Notes: a model not told the origin generated them from the sequence alone. DNA of 64,000 nucleotides from Alviniconcha marisindica (GCA_018857735.1 JABMCL010002342.1:622501-686500); one strand, 5' to 3'; shown: positions 1-12,220, counted from the first letter of the stretch. Program-made: numbers and translations.

Positions 1-172
1 TTTACAGTTTAGTTTATTTTTTTCTGTTTTTAAGAGAAAAAGAAAAAATCTTTCCAGTATTATCCATCCATTGTCCCTCCTGAGCAAATATGTCTGGTTT
101 TAGAAATCAGAGTGATGATGATGACAGTGACATTATAGTAGTCATGTTACAGAAACAATCATTTGTTTTCAG

Positions 173-275
173 CTGATGAAGAAAAGCAGTTGGACGAGGT
201 GGCCGATGATGAAAGTTTAACAGAGATCGCCGTTAATGTCAACGGACCAAAGCCAGACCCTGTCTATCTGAGACG
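173..275 (+). CDS. Internal exon 1 of unrecognised plus-strand gene (partial in window)
   Basis: The segment lies between a pyrimidine-rich TTTTCAG acceptor and a CG|GTGAGT donor. It is open in one frame as two leading bases, 33 codons and two trailing bases. The peptide begins DEEKQLDEVADDESLTEIAV and ends in PDPVYLR; it is acidic and hydrophilic with no recognisable domain. The trailing CG joins the leading G of the next exon as an Arg codon, so the phases agree. The gene starts before the window. I do not recognise the family. It is probably an intracellular, disordered part of a larger protein, which is inference from composition. Confidence 0.8.
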
Positions 276-684
276 GTGAGTCAGTTGAAAATTGCAATAT
301 TTACTGCCCTCGCCAGCACTTAATCTTGTATTGTACCCTCTTTCAGACAGTTACCAGGATCCCTAAAAAAAATCAATCTAAAATTCTCCAAACTTTAAAA
401 TTTTTAAATTTTCGTTTGTCTTTAAAATTCAAAGACCAAATTCAGGAGATTACTGTAACTATTTGACTTTAATTTACACCATGTGATGTATGTAGTCCAC
501 TTCATTTGACAGTTCCGGTGTCAAAGCTTCACTGCCATTTCATGGTAGTAACTGAAACGTAATAATCGACAACAAGTAAGAAGGACACTGGCCTGAGCTG
601 GTTATTCTCAAAGTCCGTAACAAAATCACACACATTGACAGGAACTCGCTTCTCATGCCAATTTACGTCTTTTTCCATCGGCAG

Positions 685-857
685 GGAGAAGCAGCAGCCG
701 CCATCTTTGCAGGCCAACAAGCATCCTCACGGGGAGACGGCCACCACCCCCACCCATCCCCATTCAGTCCTGCCCCGCCCCTATCGCTATGGCAACGACA
801 ACAGCAGCAACAACCGCCAGTCTCGCTCTCAGTCCACGAGACCTGACCCTGTGCACG
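685..857 (+). CDS. Internal exon 2 of unrecognised plus-strand gene
   Basis: The acceptor is TTTTTCCATCGGCAG and the donor is CACG|GTAGGT. The exon holds one leading base, 57 codons and one trailing base, fitting the exons on both sides. The peptide starts EKQQPPSLQANKHPHGETAT and continues with a His/Pro/Thr-rich then Asn/Ser/Arg-rich stretch ending RPDPVH. It looks disordered and has no domain, transmembrane segment or catalytic motif. A (TG)n tract begins 45 bases after the donor, followed by a 34-bp minisatellite that fills the rest of the next intron. Confidence 0.8.
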
Positions 858-901
858 GTAGGTTGAGGCTGATTGGCTGGGTGTGCAGCGGAGTGGGTAG
901 G

Positions 902-1053
<152 letters not shown>

Positions 1054-1056
1054 CCC

Positions 1057-1727
1057 ATCCAAGTTTCTGTCCTAGTTGCAGGTCAGCCCTGTTGAGGTTT
1101 CTGTCCTAGTTGCAGGTGAACCCTATTGAAGTTTCTGTCCTAGTTACAGGTCAGCCCTGTCCTAGTTGCAGGTCAGCCCTATCCAAGTTTCTGTCCTAGC
1201 TGCAGGTCAGCCCAGCCCATGTTTTTGTCCGAGCTATATATCCAAGTTTTTGTCCTCGTTGTAGGTAAGCTCTGTCCAAGTTTCTGTCCTTGTCACAGGT
1301 CAGCCCTATCCAAGTTTCTGTCCTCATTACAAGTCAGCCGTATCCAAGTTTGTGTCCTAGTTGCAGGTCAGCCTTATCCAAGTTTTTGTCCTAGTTGCAG
1401 GTCAGTCTTGTCCAAGTTTGTGTCCTAGTTGCAGGTCAGCCCTATCCAAGTTTGTGTCCTAGTTGCAGGTCAGCCCTATCCAAGTTTCTGTCCTAGTTGC
1501 AGGTCAGCCCAGTCCAAGTTTCTGTCCTAGTTGCAGGTCAGCCCAGTCCAAGTTTCTGTCCTAAATGTTGCAGGTTAGTGCTGTCCAAGTGTGTGTCCTA
1601 GTTGCAGGTCAGCCCTATCCGAGTTTCCGTCCTAAATGTTGCAGGCCAGCCCAGTCCAAGTTTGTGTCCTAGTTGCAGGTCAGCCCTATCCGAGTTTCCG
1701 TCCTAAATGTTGCAGGCCAGCCCTATG
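1057..1727 (+). repeat. 34-bp minisatellite carrying splice-acceptor-like units
   Basis: About 18 copies of a unit like GTTGCAGGTCAGCCCTATCC plus AAGTTTCTGTCCTA fill the intron before exon 3 and run into the exon's first bases. The unit includes a pyrimidine-rich stretch before GCAG. Confidence 0.9.
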
Positions 1728-1828
1728 CAGGAGCCGCAGGGCAGAAGATGGGGAGCGCACCGCTGCGAAAATTTGTTTCTGGCGTCAGCACCCAGCAGCC
1801 TTCTGCTATACGCAGCACTGGGAAATCT
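1716..1828 (+). CDS. Internal exon 3 of unrecognised plus-strand gene, acceptor embedded in a minisatellite
   Basis: The acceptor is AATGTTGCAG and the donor is AAATCT|GTGAGT. Two leading bases complete a Gly codon with the previous exon, then 37 codons follow and end on a codon boundary. The peptide contains QPYAGAAGQKMGSAPLRKFV and ends IRSTGKS; it is basic and Ser/Gly/Ala-rich. The acceptor and the first ~11 exon bases are the last copy of the 34-bp repeat that fills the upstream intron, so many decoy acceptors precede it. Phase 0 at the end means any following exon must open in frame at its first base. Confidence 0.8.
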
Positions 1829-2205
1829 GTGAGTATGGTGTTGTTGTTGTTGCTGTTGTTGTGACATACCATTTAAAGTGTCTCGGTTAAGTCAAATCAG
1901 CTGGCATCGTGGTGGTCTGAGTGGTGGTTGTGCAGTGGAACCTGTTGATGAAAGGCTACCACCCTAAGGAGAGACCTCCTCTCCCCTCTTTTGAAAAAAA
2001 GCGCTTTCGCTGCTGAAACTTTCTCTTCAATTACTTCTCTGGTTGGTTTGGTTTAAACAAAAATTTGTTCCAGACGAGCTAAACATGCAGTGAATTACTG
2101 TGTGCTCGTCAACAAGCTTTTAGCTCTGGTTGGTTTTTCCTCAGATTGTAGGTTAATCTGGAAAGAGGGGTTCCACTGTATGGATGTGTGTTGATCGCTG
2201 ATTAC

Positions 2206-2241
2206 GGGGGGGTGGGGGGGGGGGGGGGGGGGGGGGGGGGG
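2206..2241. repeat. Poly-G tract
   Basis: G run with one T. Confidence 0.95.
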
Positions 2242-2645
2242 CTAGAGGCATGATACATACATTATGTGAACAAAGTATTTTGGTGTGAAGATGTGAACTG
2301 TCTAAGGGGTGGGGGGCTGGCAGTGTCTAGTGCTAGATGTTGTTGGATATATGGAAAAGAGACGAAAATCATTATCAAGGCTAGATTTCTTTCTGCGCTG
2401 AACAATGTGTGACCTGCTCAGACAAAACGGGGCCCCAAGTCAGCGGAAGGAAGGTCTCTGGAATAACTGGTGAAAAAAAATCAAAAAAATCATCTGATGC
2501 TCATTTTGTCAGTTGCATAAAATCGAGTCTGTTCAGTCAATTAAAAAAAGAAAGAAAAAGAAAGTTTATTTTATTTTATTTTTATTTTATTTTTTAAACT
2601 GCTCACAAGCCTGTTCTGAGCTGTAGCAGACATTAACCCTGTCCT

Positions 2646-2690
2646 TGTAAGTAAACATGGTGCTTAACGTCCACACAGAAACCATTAGCC
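2646..2690 (-). mobile_element. SINE 3' tail remnant
   Basis: GTAAGTAAACATGGTGCTTA and ACGTCCACA match the inverted family tail. It abuts the 68-bp minisatellite. Confidence 0.55.
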
Positions 2691-2693
2691 CTC

Positions 2694-3258
2694 TCCTTGC
2701 CCTTAGATCACCCTGATACAACCGTGATGGTTGACTGGGCTTAAAATACCAGGTTACCTACTCCTTGCCCTTAGGTTGCCCTGATACAACCGTGATGGTT
2801 GACTGGGCTTAAAATAGCCAGGTTACAACTACTACCTCACCTTGCCCAGGTCATCTGATACAACCGTGATGGTTGACTGGGCTTAAAATCCAGGTTACCT
2901 ACTCCTTGCCCTTAGGTCACCTGATACAACCGTGATGGTTGACTGGGCTTAAAATACCAGGTTACCTACTCCTTGCCCTTAGGTCACCCTGATACAACCG
3001 TGATGGTTGACTGGGCTTAAAATACCAGGTTACCTACTCCTTGCCCTTAGGTCCCCTGATACAACCGTGATGGTTGACTGGGCTTAAAATACCAGGTTAC
3101 CTACTCCTTGCCCTTAGGTCACCCTGATACAACCGTGATGGTTGACTGGGCTTAAAATACCAGGTTACCTACTCCTTGCCCTTAGGATCGCCCTGATACA
3201 ACCGTGATGGTTGACTGGGCTTAAAATACCAGGTTACCTACTTGCTTGCCCTTAGGAT
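2694..3258 (+). repeat. 68-bp minisatellite derived from a dispersed module
   Basis: Eight copies share GATACAACCGTGATGGTTGA followed by CTGGGCTTAAAAT and CTTGCCCTTAGG. The core is the same module found singly at 3.8, 39.2, 41.0, 53.2 and 59.9 kb. Confidence 0.9.
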
Positions 3259-3798
3259 GCCTGGGCAGGTGCTTCATGTCGCCCTCACAGGGTTTGTACT
3301 CTGTAGAAATTTAAAAAAAGAAAGATTTTTTTGGGGGGAAAACTGAGGTGCTGGAAAGTTTTGGAAAAAAATGGCATTTTGCTCTTGGAAAGTTTGAAAA
3401 TTACACGGTAAAGGTCGACAGCCTACAGAAAAAAAGAAGCAGAAGGACACCTTCGAAAAGGGGGGCCAAAAGATGGATAATGAAAGAAAAATGCAAAAAT
3501 ATTTTGATTGAAACACCTCTCAGATGTGGATCAGATCAGTGTGTCATCCGCTCCACGTAGCACGAGTTAGCACCCTTCAAATCGCACATGCACCCTTAAA
3601 CATTTTTTATCAGCCATGAGCAGCAGCTTGGTCTGGGAAAATGCTCTTCGAGTTTTGAGAAAGTTTGGGAATTTTTCATTCCTGTGTGGACGGCACGCTA
3701 TGGCCCTTTCTTTGAAGTTAGACTTTTTCAGAATTTTCATGTTGGGCACAAAGTTCACAAAATGCACAGTTTGGGTCAACGAAGGCTGCCTTTGATTC

Positions 3799-3835
3799 AC
3801 CCTGATATTATAACCTGCGAGGTTGACTGGTGGTT
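3799..3835 (+). repeat. Dispersed module (ATAACC...GGTTGACTGG), single copy
   Basis: CCCTGATATTATAACCTGCG and AGGTTGACTGGTGGTTAATA match the shared module with changes. Confidence 0.5.
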
Positions 3836-6111
3836 AATAATCAAAATTCAGGAGCTTTTAGATCGGGGGGGTTCTGTCCATCCTAACAACCTTATGGTTT
3901 CCGTAGTAAAGCAATTAAACCCTGTTTCAGCTTTGGGTTGTTTCCCCCTAATATGTCAAGGCTTAACACCTTAAAGGAGTGGTTAAAACACTTAATTTCC
4001 TACCTGTCTTTAAGATTGTATCTGGAAGGAAATAATACCAGGAGTAAAGAAAAAAAAAGAAAAAAATATACAATCTTATGGCAGGGAAAGGGTTACAATG
4101 CATTTCGAGTGACAAAAGACTTTTGCCAAAGTTTTGTCCTTGTCTTAATACAAATACAGCAAATTTGCAAAATGCATACTCGATTTTAATGGTGTAGATC
4201 CTTTCACCTCCACTTTCTCAAAGACATGGCCACTCGATCTAGGTGCTATTATATATGCACAGTCCTTGAAACTTAAACTATATTTAAAAAATCTGGCTAT
4301 AATTTCTATTAAATATCAGCAGCTGCGGTTGCACAGATTGATGCCTTGTCCCCATTTTGTCAGAGCCTGTCACGTTTGTGTATTTCACAATGTCTGTGAG
4401 CACAGGGATGTTAGAGTTAATAATTAACAGGTTTGCCTGTTGTTTGTTTTTTGTTTTTTTCATGTTTACACTCTCTGTTTTAACATTTGCACCTTGGTAA
4501 TTGATTTGGATGAGATCGCTGTCGCTCAGAAAGATTTGCACCTGCGTATTTTGAAATTGTTCACAAGCGGCTGCAGTGTGTCAAAATGATTACCCGTTCA
4601 TCTTCTTCATATTCATTTGGATAATGCTTAAGTGTCTTCGAATTTCTTTAGTAGTGTCAACACAACTGTGAAAAAAGTATATTTGCACATGGGAGTGAAA
4701 AATAGTAAGAAAGTTCACTTATCCTGAACAGTACTTAAAAAATTTATAATTGTGCATTAATTTTTCATTAGGTTTTAGTTCATCAAGCTATCTGTCAGGA
4801 ATTTTGTCATTTGGTCACATTGTTAAAGAAAAGATGATACCGACTGTACAGGTAGTAGCAGCGTCATATTAGTTTTTTCCCGGGGGCTTTAATTTTTTTT
4901 AAACTTCAAAGAGGGGGGTGGGTGGTTGTTTTTTGGGGGGGGGTTTTTGGGTTCCCCTTTTTTGAGGCTTTTTCTTTTTCCCGAACTTGACACAAAAAAA
5001 TCCTTGGTGGGGGGGGGGGGGGGGGGGGGGGAAGTACATGTTTCCACCCCAAAGGGCGTTTGGGGGGGGCCGAAACCCCTTTTTGCCCCAAAGGGTTTTT
5101 TGGGGGGGGCCAAAAATAAAAAGGGGGGGGGGAAAGGGGGGAGACACAATGAGAGGGAGGCAAAGGGGGAGAGAGATGAGGGGGAGGGAGGTTTAAAAAA
5201 AAGGGGGGGGATGGGTCTTGGGAGATGGAGAGAAAGACAAAAAGAGATGGGGAGGGGGGAAGAGAGAAAGGGGAGGAAGAGCTAAGAAAAAGAGTGACTG
5301 GAAGGGGAGATGCAGGAAAAGGGCACTTACTCTTTTGTAAAAGTGCTGTCCTTGATTTCAGAGCAAGGGGCGATGCTGCTGTAGTAACCTTGTAGTACAT
5401 AGCCAGCTAGCTAGTGTTTTAGCTTGTGAGTGCAACTCCCCCCCCCCCCCCCTTCCTGAAACTGGTGCTAAGCAGGCGTACAAGACGTGGTTTTATTAAG
5501 CATGCTTAGAACAGCGAAAGCTTTCAACTTGCTGCAATGAACGCTGTGTAAATACAGGCTAGCTTTGACCTCATATATGTGTAGATTTGTGCCTTTTGTT
5601 GTCTTTTCCGTTTACATGATCTTTGTGTGTTTTAAAAATGTGTTTTGTATAAGATCGTCTTCTTCTTTCTTTTTTTGGGGGAGTGGGGGTGGGGGCTTTG
5701 TGTTAAGTTTGGGTGGGGGGATTGCTCAATTTATTTAATTTTGCTTGATCGCTAATGACTTTATGTGTGCTTGTGTTGAACTTTGTGTTTTTCATCTGAA
5801 TTCTTTTCAGTAGATATGTATATATATATATATACACAATTAGTTTTATCATCATTCCACTGCTGTACTGATTGTCTGTGTCATAGGTTGCTTTCCTGTG
5901 CCCTTTGTAGACACAAAAGTTGCAATGCCCTGTCTGAGATATGCATAGGCCGCAAATCTTTTTGCATTTCTGCAGAATGTTTTTTATGCAATCGGTGTTT
6001 GTTCCTCAGAACGACTGTATTATATACATAGTGTGTGTGAAGTTCGCGTAGCTGGTTTCACTCATCCTTTGCCATCACATGCATGGGAGGGTTCATCAGT
6101 TTTGATGAAAG

Positions 6112-6161
<50 letters not shown>
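6112..6161. repeat. Poly-C homopolymer, 50 bases
   Basis: Uninterrupted C run. Such length is prone to sequencing error. Confidence 0.95.
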
Positions 6162-6240
6162 TTCCTCCCACCATCCCAGTCATCTTATCACCCACCCATT
6201 TCCACTAATAACCATTATGTGCACTGTGTCTTACTTGCAG

Positions 6241-6288
6241 AAAAAGAACTTCCTCAACTATCTGCTTAATGACACTTCCCTGCAGTGA
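6241..6288 (+). CDS. Candidate short alternative terminal exon
   Basis: After TTACTTGCAG the sequence reads in phase 0 as KKNFLNYLLNDTSLQ followed by TGA; the other two frames also hit stops quickly. Phase 0 is what exon 3 (ending 1828) requires. The peptide looks plausible as a C-terminus, but 15 codons is too short to be convincing. A 50-base poly-C run lies about 80 bases upstream. It could equally be a chance AG before a short open stretch. Confidence 0.3.
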   Translation, partial: KKNFLNYLLNDTSLQ

Positions 6289-6949
6289 TTGAAGTAGAGC
6301 GTACAGGTTAGAGCTACATGTACCCCTTTTAATCAGTTCTCCCCAACCCCCCACACACCCCTCCTGGTTTGGCTTATTCTCACCTGTACTGTTTTTTTGT
6401 TTTTGTTTTTGTTGCTGCCTGAGAATTAAACATTTACGTGTGGTTTGAATTTTGTGTAACCAGAGAGTATTGAAAAGTTCACTGACAGTTCTGAACCCAA
6501 TTTGGGGTGAAGCCAACTGAAAAACAACAACAACAAAAACAACTGAAACGAAGCAAAACAAAACCCAAAAAAAATGGTTCAAAAGTATGTAAATATTGGT
6601 AACAAAAGAGCTGCAAGTTTGGCACATATTTGTGACTGGATAACACATCTAACAGTACTCATTCGCTCAATTTTTAGTTTTTTTGTTTGTTTTTGGTGTG
6701 TGGGATATGGTAACAGATCAGTACTAACGCACACTGCTTTTAACTTTTGCAGCCTTTCATAATCCAGAATTTTTATGTCGGTTCAAATAATCTGAAACAG
6801 AATGAGGCCCATAGTGCTTGTGTAGAATCAACAAAGGGAATTAATTATATTAGCACTCAAAAGATGCTGCATGAACACAACAACAAAGACCTGAATTGAC
6901 TGTGGTAGCTCTCACATGGCGTGCAAGTAAATGCAGTATAATGAACTCC

Positions 6950-7425
6950 ATGAAAGGTACATCCTCTAGCACATCCTGGGTACATTGCTGGTACATCCTT
7001 TAGTACACCCTGGGTACATTGCTGGTAGATCCTCTGGTACATCCTGGGTGCATCACTGGTACATCCTCTAGCACATTTTGGGTACATTGCTGGTACAGCT
7101 TCTAGTACACCCTGGGTACCTCATCTAGTACACCCTAGCACATCCTGGTACATTGCTGGTACATCCTCTAGTACATCATGGGTACATCCTCTAGCACATC
7201 CTGGGTACATTGCTGGTACATCCTCAGGCACACCCTGGGTATGTCACTGGTACATCCTCAGCTACATTCCAGGGTACATCATCTAGTACATTCTGTAGTA
7301 AATCACTGGTGCATCCTCTAGTTCACCCTGGGTACATTGCAGGTACATCCTCTAGTACACCCTTGGTACATCATCTAGTGCATCCTGGGTACATTAGATA
7401 CACCACTGTATTTCCTGGGTATTTG
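6950..7425 (+). repeat. ~32-bp minisatellite
   Basis: Degenerate units such as GGTACATTGCTGGTACATCC then TCTAGTACACCCT repeat along this stretch. Confidence 0.85.
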
Positions 7426-7499
7426 AGTGAGTCTGGTTATGAAGTTTATGTAACAGGTATTCACATATATTTCACTTCTTAAGATACAAGAAGAAGAAA

Positions 7500-7630
7500 A
7501 CAAATCATTTGAGTCCCCCCAACACCCACCCCCCCCAAAAATCCAGGAATGCCACACCACCACAAACAACCAAACAAAACACAAAACACCACAACACACA
7601 CACAACAACAAAACACCACACACACACACA

Positions 7631-7670
<40 letters not shown>

Positions 7671-8575
7671 GGAACAGAGAGTTAAGAGATAAAAAATTAA
7701 CCACTTCTCTTTTGTGACAAAAGTTTTGGGAGCCTAATTTGATACCAATTTTCACACAGTGACATTCAGCATTAAATACACTGATAATGGCATTAATACA
7801 ATGGACAAGCATGTAGGCAGGAGAGGCGGCAGGCACGTGTTAAACCAGTTCTTCACTCCAGATATCCGGTGCAAGAGCTGACTTGGACACTAGCTGTAGT
7901 TTCACAAGTGCTTAAAATGACTGACGGAAATTGTGTCAGTTACCAACAGGTAGTGCATGACTTTTGTACCTCTGCATGTTGCTGTACACATATATCAGTG
8001 ATCAACATCGTGTGGGTGTTTTAAAAGTTTTAAGCTAGTCAGCGTGTATGTATATACAGACAATAACCTGCATGCGCATCTTCAGAGGATTATGAAAAAG
8101 GTGAAGAGAAAGGGTGACCCACACCCCACCCCAGCCCTCCTGCTTCTTCATCTTATGTGTGAAACGCAGGTTGATTGCAGACTGACAGTTCTGCCCTCAC
8201 CCTCACCCCCCCCCCCCCCCCCCCCCTCTTTGTTTTTGATCAGGTTCCAGAGAAACATTGTTCTTCTTGTTAAAGTGTCCGCCTGCCCTGCCCACCTGTA
8301 CACTCCCCCCCCCACTTGCATTTATTTCCCTTGCCTACCTACCCATCTTCTGTTATACACCCCTCCCCCATCCCTTCTCCACCCCTCCCTCCCCCCCACC
8401 CCCCCCAACTGCCCATATACATCCCCTTTTAACCTACATTTCTTATACCTATTACCTTTCCCCACCTACTAACCATCCCCCCCACCCCTTCCTTAACCCC
8501 ACCCCACCCCCTTTCCTCTACCTGTCCGCTTACCCCAACTTGCCCACCCCAAAGCTTTCAGATTAATTCTGTAAT
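7500..8575. other. Non-coding low-complexity stretch
   Basis: A CA-rich tract at 7.5-7.67 kb, unique sequence, then pyrimidine/C-rich sequence at 8.2-8.57 kb. No exon is supported. Confidence 0.5.
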
Positions 8576-9295
8576 TTTACCTCAACACCCCCCTTGTAGC
8601 CTGTTAGGCTCATGTTCTTGCCACCTCTGCTTTGTTCTTCTCCCTCTTTTTTTTTATTTTTTATTTTTAATTTAATAAGTCTGGTGTACTTTTTGTTTTA
8701 CAGTATTGCTGTGCATTTTAGTAGTTTACAGATCTGTCAGTAGGTCGGACGCAGATTGTTTGTTTTCATTAGTTGCGGAAGGGTAAAGGTGGTGAGTGAA
8801 AGATTCCTTTCGCTCCGGTGTAGAGTTGGATTTAGAATTGAGATTTTTGAGACTGAGAATTAGAATTGAGATTTTGTGCCTCTGTATTAACATTGTGACC
8901 AATGACAGAATTCCTGAGTAAGATTCAGCCGTTTCGAACTTGCCTTCTCCAGCAGTTCCCCTTCACCCGTGCAAAGATTTGTTCTTACAGTTTTACTTCT
9001 CAGCAGCATGCAAATAAAATAGCCTTGAAATGCCGAACGATGACCAAAGATGGCTCAGAGAGAAAAGAAAAGAAAAAAACAGCCTGTAATAGGGAATGAA
9101 GCTCAGCTGCATCCGCTAATCTGGTAATAGGTGCTTGTTGGGTTCTTTTTCTTTTCCTTTTTATGAATTACACTGACCGAACGTTTTGCTCTAATTCTGT
9201 CCCTCCCCTCACCCCCGACCCCCAACCCCCACCTACCGGTCTTGTAGGCGGGGATTATTCACGGCCCTCCCTCCCCCTTCTACTCCCCCCTGCAG

Positions 9296-9391
9296 CAGGA
9301 GCTGCAGCAGATTTACAGCAGCAGCAGCCTCATCAGCAGCAACAGCCTGAGCAGCAGCCAGGACGGGCCTGTAGTGCGCTTCACTGCTTAG
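9296..9391 (+). CDS. Candidate terminal exon, Ser-rich C-terminus, NAGNAG acceptor
   Basis: A pyrimidine-rich tract ends in TGCAGCAG, a tandem NAGNAG acceptor. In phase 0 it reads QELQQIYSSSSLISSNSLSS and on to DGPVVRFTA and TAG, with mostly G/C third positions. Phase 0 matches the end of exon 3. The overlapping frame reads as a Gln-rich peptide because of the AGC/CAG repeats, so frame choice rests on the exon-3 phase. GTGTGT follows the TAG directly and could be a donor if this exon were read in another phase. If terminal, its 3' UTR would use the AATAAA motifs near 10.43-10.5 kb. Confidence 0.45.
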   Translation, partial: QELQQIYSSSSLISSNSLSSSQDGPVVRFTA

Positions 9392-9533
9392 GTGTGTGCC
9401 GTGCCGTAATCCCTTGCACTTCGCTCGCTCCACACTCCAAGCGCTGGTTTTGCTGCATCCTGCCTCCCACAGCTGCCATAATTGGTTACGCCAGAGGTCT
9501 CCCTCAAAAACTGCCAGCTAACAGACAGGTTCG

Positions 9534-9565
<32 letters not shown>
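9534..9565. repeat. Poly-C homopolymer, ~32 bases
   Basis: Uninterrupted C run in the region after the 9296 exon. Confidence 0.95.
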
Positions 9566-9567
<2 letters not shown>

Positions 9568-10364
9568 ATCCACCCGGTGCTCAAATGGCAGTAAGTTTGT
9601 AGCCACATGGACAGCTTGAGTTATATCTCGCTGTGTTTCTCTTAAGTTCACAGTGCTTATGACAGGGTTTTTTTTTTTTTTTTAAATTGATCGAATTGAG
9701 TTTGAACTGATTGCTTTCCTGGGGCGGGACGCATCTGATGCCTGTGTGCATGCTTCAGTGCGATGTTGCTCCCACAGTCTTGGTACTCAAACTTTTCACA
9801 AATTTTGCCAAGGGCGCCGACAGCGCGAGACTTCAGCGGTGATTTCAGGAAGAGAGATGGGTGGGGACGTGATCAAAGGCCCCTTGGGTGGCGTAACCAA
9901 TTACGATAGAGTTTGGAGGAAAGGTGCATGGAAAAGCGAGGCCTGGAGTGTGGAGTGTGCACTCACTCATCGCTTCCCAGCCAGACCCCTGTCACACACA
10001 GCCTGGCCTCACGAGCATGTGGGGCTGGTGGAGTGACAGCTCTGGCTGTGAGGTGGTGAAGTCAACGATGTTGTGTGTGTGGTGTTTTGGCTTCCATTGC
10101 GTTTCTTGTTTTATTGTTTGCTCTGCCAGCCAAAGAAGTTACCTTGATCCCCTCCACCTCCCCCCCCCACCCCCAGTTAAAAAACAAGATAAAAAAGCAG
10201 CACAAATGATATATATAGTTTGAAGTATACGGAATCACTGCTGATTCAGACGTTGATCACATTGCAAAAAGACGATCTGTTAGTTATTATTTCATTGTAA
10301 TGTGTAGAAGAAGAAAAATGTCTGGGTATTTATTTATTTAACTTTTTATTTAGCAAACCGATTG

Positions 10365-10545
10365 GTAGATTCATTGTTCACAGGCTGTCAATTGTCTATT
10401 TAGTCAAAATTGACAATAATTTGTATAATAAACCAGTTAACAGACAGTCTGTCAGTTGTCTAATAAGTTCAAATTAACAATCAGTTATATAATAAACCAA
10501 TTAACAGACTATCGGTTATCTAACCAAATGTAATTGCAAAACACT
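10365..10545 (+). repeat. Three degenerate ~66-bp repeats carrying AATAAA
   Basis: The units share a TAACAGAC...GTCAGTTGTCTA and TATAATAAACC pattern. AATAAA motifs at 10427-10432 and 10491-10496 could serve as polyadenylation signals for a transcript ending at the 9296 exon. Confidence 0.5.
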
Positions 10546-11249
10546 TCTTCCAAAGATATGTAAAAACAGTAATAACTCTTAGACAGCACTATACTGCTCA
10601 TGTACCTGTATAATACCTATTATTATATCTGTATATGGTAGAATCTTGCAAAGTCATAAGCTGAAATTGTTCTTGAACTGAAATTGTCAGAAAGTGGTTG
10701 ACAAACTCTAGCTGCATTCTTCCCTTGTCCGTTTTTGTTTTGTTTTCATTTTTAAGACTTATTTGTGTTGAGGAATAGTTCTGGTTGTGGAAGCCTTTTT
10801 CTTAATGGGGGCCTCATACCACAAGCAGTGATGGTTTAACGGGAATAAAAGAAGAGGCGTGGTGGAAGTCATAGATGTGGTGTTGTGTTGCTTTTTTTAT
10901 TTTTATGACTGAAGCAATTTTCATGTGTGTTGTTATTTTTAAGCTCATTTCAGCCATGTAATGGCCACACTGTATGTTCTGGGCTAGTCTGAGTGCATGC
11001 AGGTGTATATTATAGCTGCCTGGGCTGTGAAATGGGAAACATTAAAAAGGATACATAACATGTATTCAGATTGTTTTTTGAAAGCCCACAAGCCATTAAG
11101 TATAAATATGCATATATGTTTAAGATTACAGTGGAAAAAAAGTTACTGCTTGTGTTTTTTCTCTCTTTTTTCCCCCTTCTCTTCCCAACTTTGTTTTCAT
11201 TCATGATAAATCAACACTTGGCAGTAAAGTTGTAGCATGTGCATGCGCA

Positions 11250-11254
<5 letters not shown>

Positions 11255-11319
<65 letters not shown>

Positions 11320-11378
11320 GTGTGTGTGTGTGACTGTGTGTGTGTGAGTGTGTTTGTGTGAGAGTGTGTATGTTTGTG

Positions 11379-11444
<66 letters not shown>
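11255..11444. repeat. (GT)n microsatellite, interrupted
   Basis: Two long GT blocks with an imperfect centre. Confidence 0.95.
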
Positions 11445-11445
<1 letters not shown>

Positions 11446-12220
11446 TTTCTGTTGTGAATGGTCTCTCAAAAAAGGTCCAGCCTATTGTTTATATATATTA
11501 AATCCATTTTGGTTTAAAAATAGATGCAAGAAATTGGCTTGAAAAGTTGGAACAGAACCATACTTTCACATAATTATAAATAATTATTTTAATAGAGTGA
11601 TCTTAAATCTAGGTCCTGGCATATGATATTATTCTCAGAATGGCCCAGAGAGAGGGGGGGGGGGGGGGGGAAAAAAACAAAAAGCAAGTTCTGTGGACAC
11701 AGTTTTGCCATTTACATGTCACATGCTCTATTTCTGTGCATTTTGCACTGTTGGATGGGCACATTGTTCATTTCATGCAGTTCTTTCTTTTTCAAATTAA
11801 TGATTGGATGTAAGCCTGTTTAATCCTCCTTCCTGACTTGAAGCTATGGCTGCACGTCTATAAGGTGAAACATAAAATTTCTGTGTCTGTCTGTCCCCCT
11901 CCTTCTTCCCCTGTCTGATAACTGGAGTTTGTTTTTCATGCATATAACATTAATATGTTTTTTTTTGTTGGCGTTGCATACCAGTTACTATATTGTAGAA
12001 GAGAACAAGCTTGTTTCAGCATGGTATGTGTTAAGATGTTTGAAGTTTTGAGAGCAAGAACATCTGCCCGTTTGCTATTATTCCACTTCAGATGAAATTG
12101 TGACAGTCAACAGCTATTTCTGATGAGACGTATATGTGTATGCTCAAATCCTGTTATTTTATGCTTGATTTAAAGAAGCAATGCCTGTGTGCCTGAAACG
12201 ACCCAATTTTCTGACGACAG

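Larger units (their letters stand above)
3259..6240. other. Intronic AT-rich and low-complexity stretch
   Basis: No exon seen. AT-rich unique sequence runs to ~4.85 kb, then G-rich low complexity (4.9-5.3 kb) with two copies of a CCCCAAAGGG...TTTGGGGGGGGCC unit at 5.05-5.12 kb. Confidence 0.5.
9567..12220. other. Non-coding stretch, intron or 3' UTR
   Basis: AT-rich sequence with the AATAAA-bearing repeats, a (GT)n tract and nothing clearly coding. Confidence 0.5.

Noticed and set aside
9163..9594. Gln-rich frame (LQQQQPHQQQQPEQQ) as the coding frame of the 9.3-kb exon
   Set aside because: It does not fit the phase at the end of exon 3; the phase-0 Ser-rich reading with a stop does.
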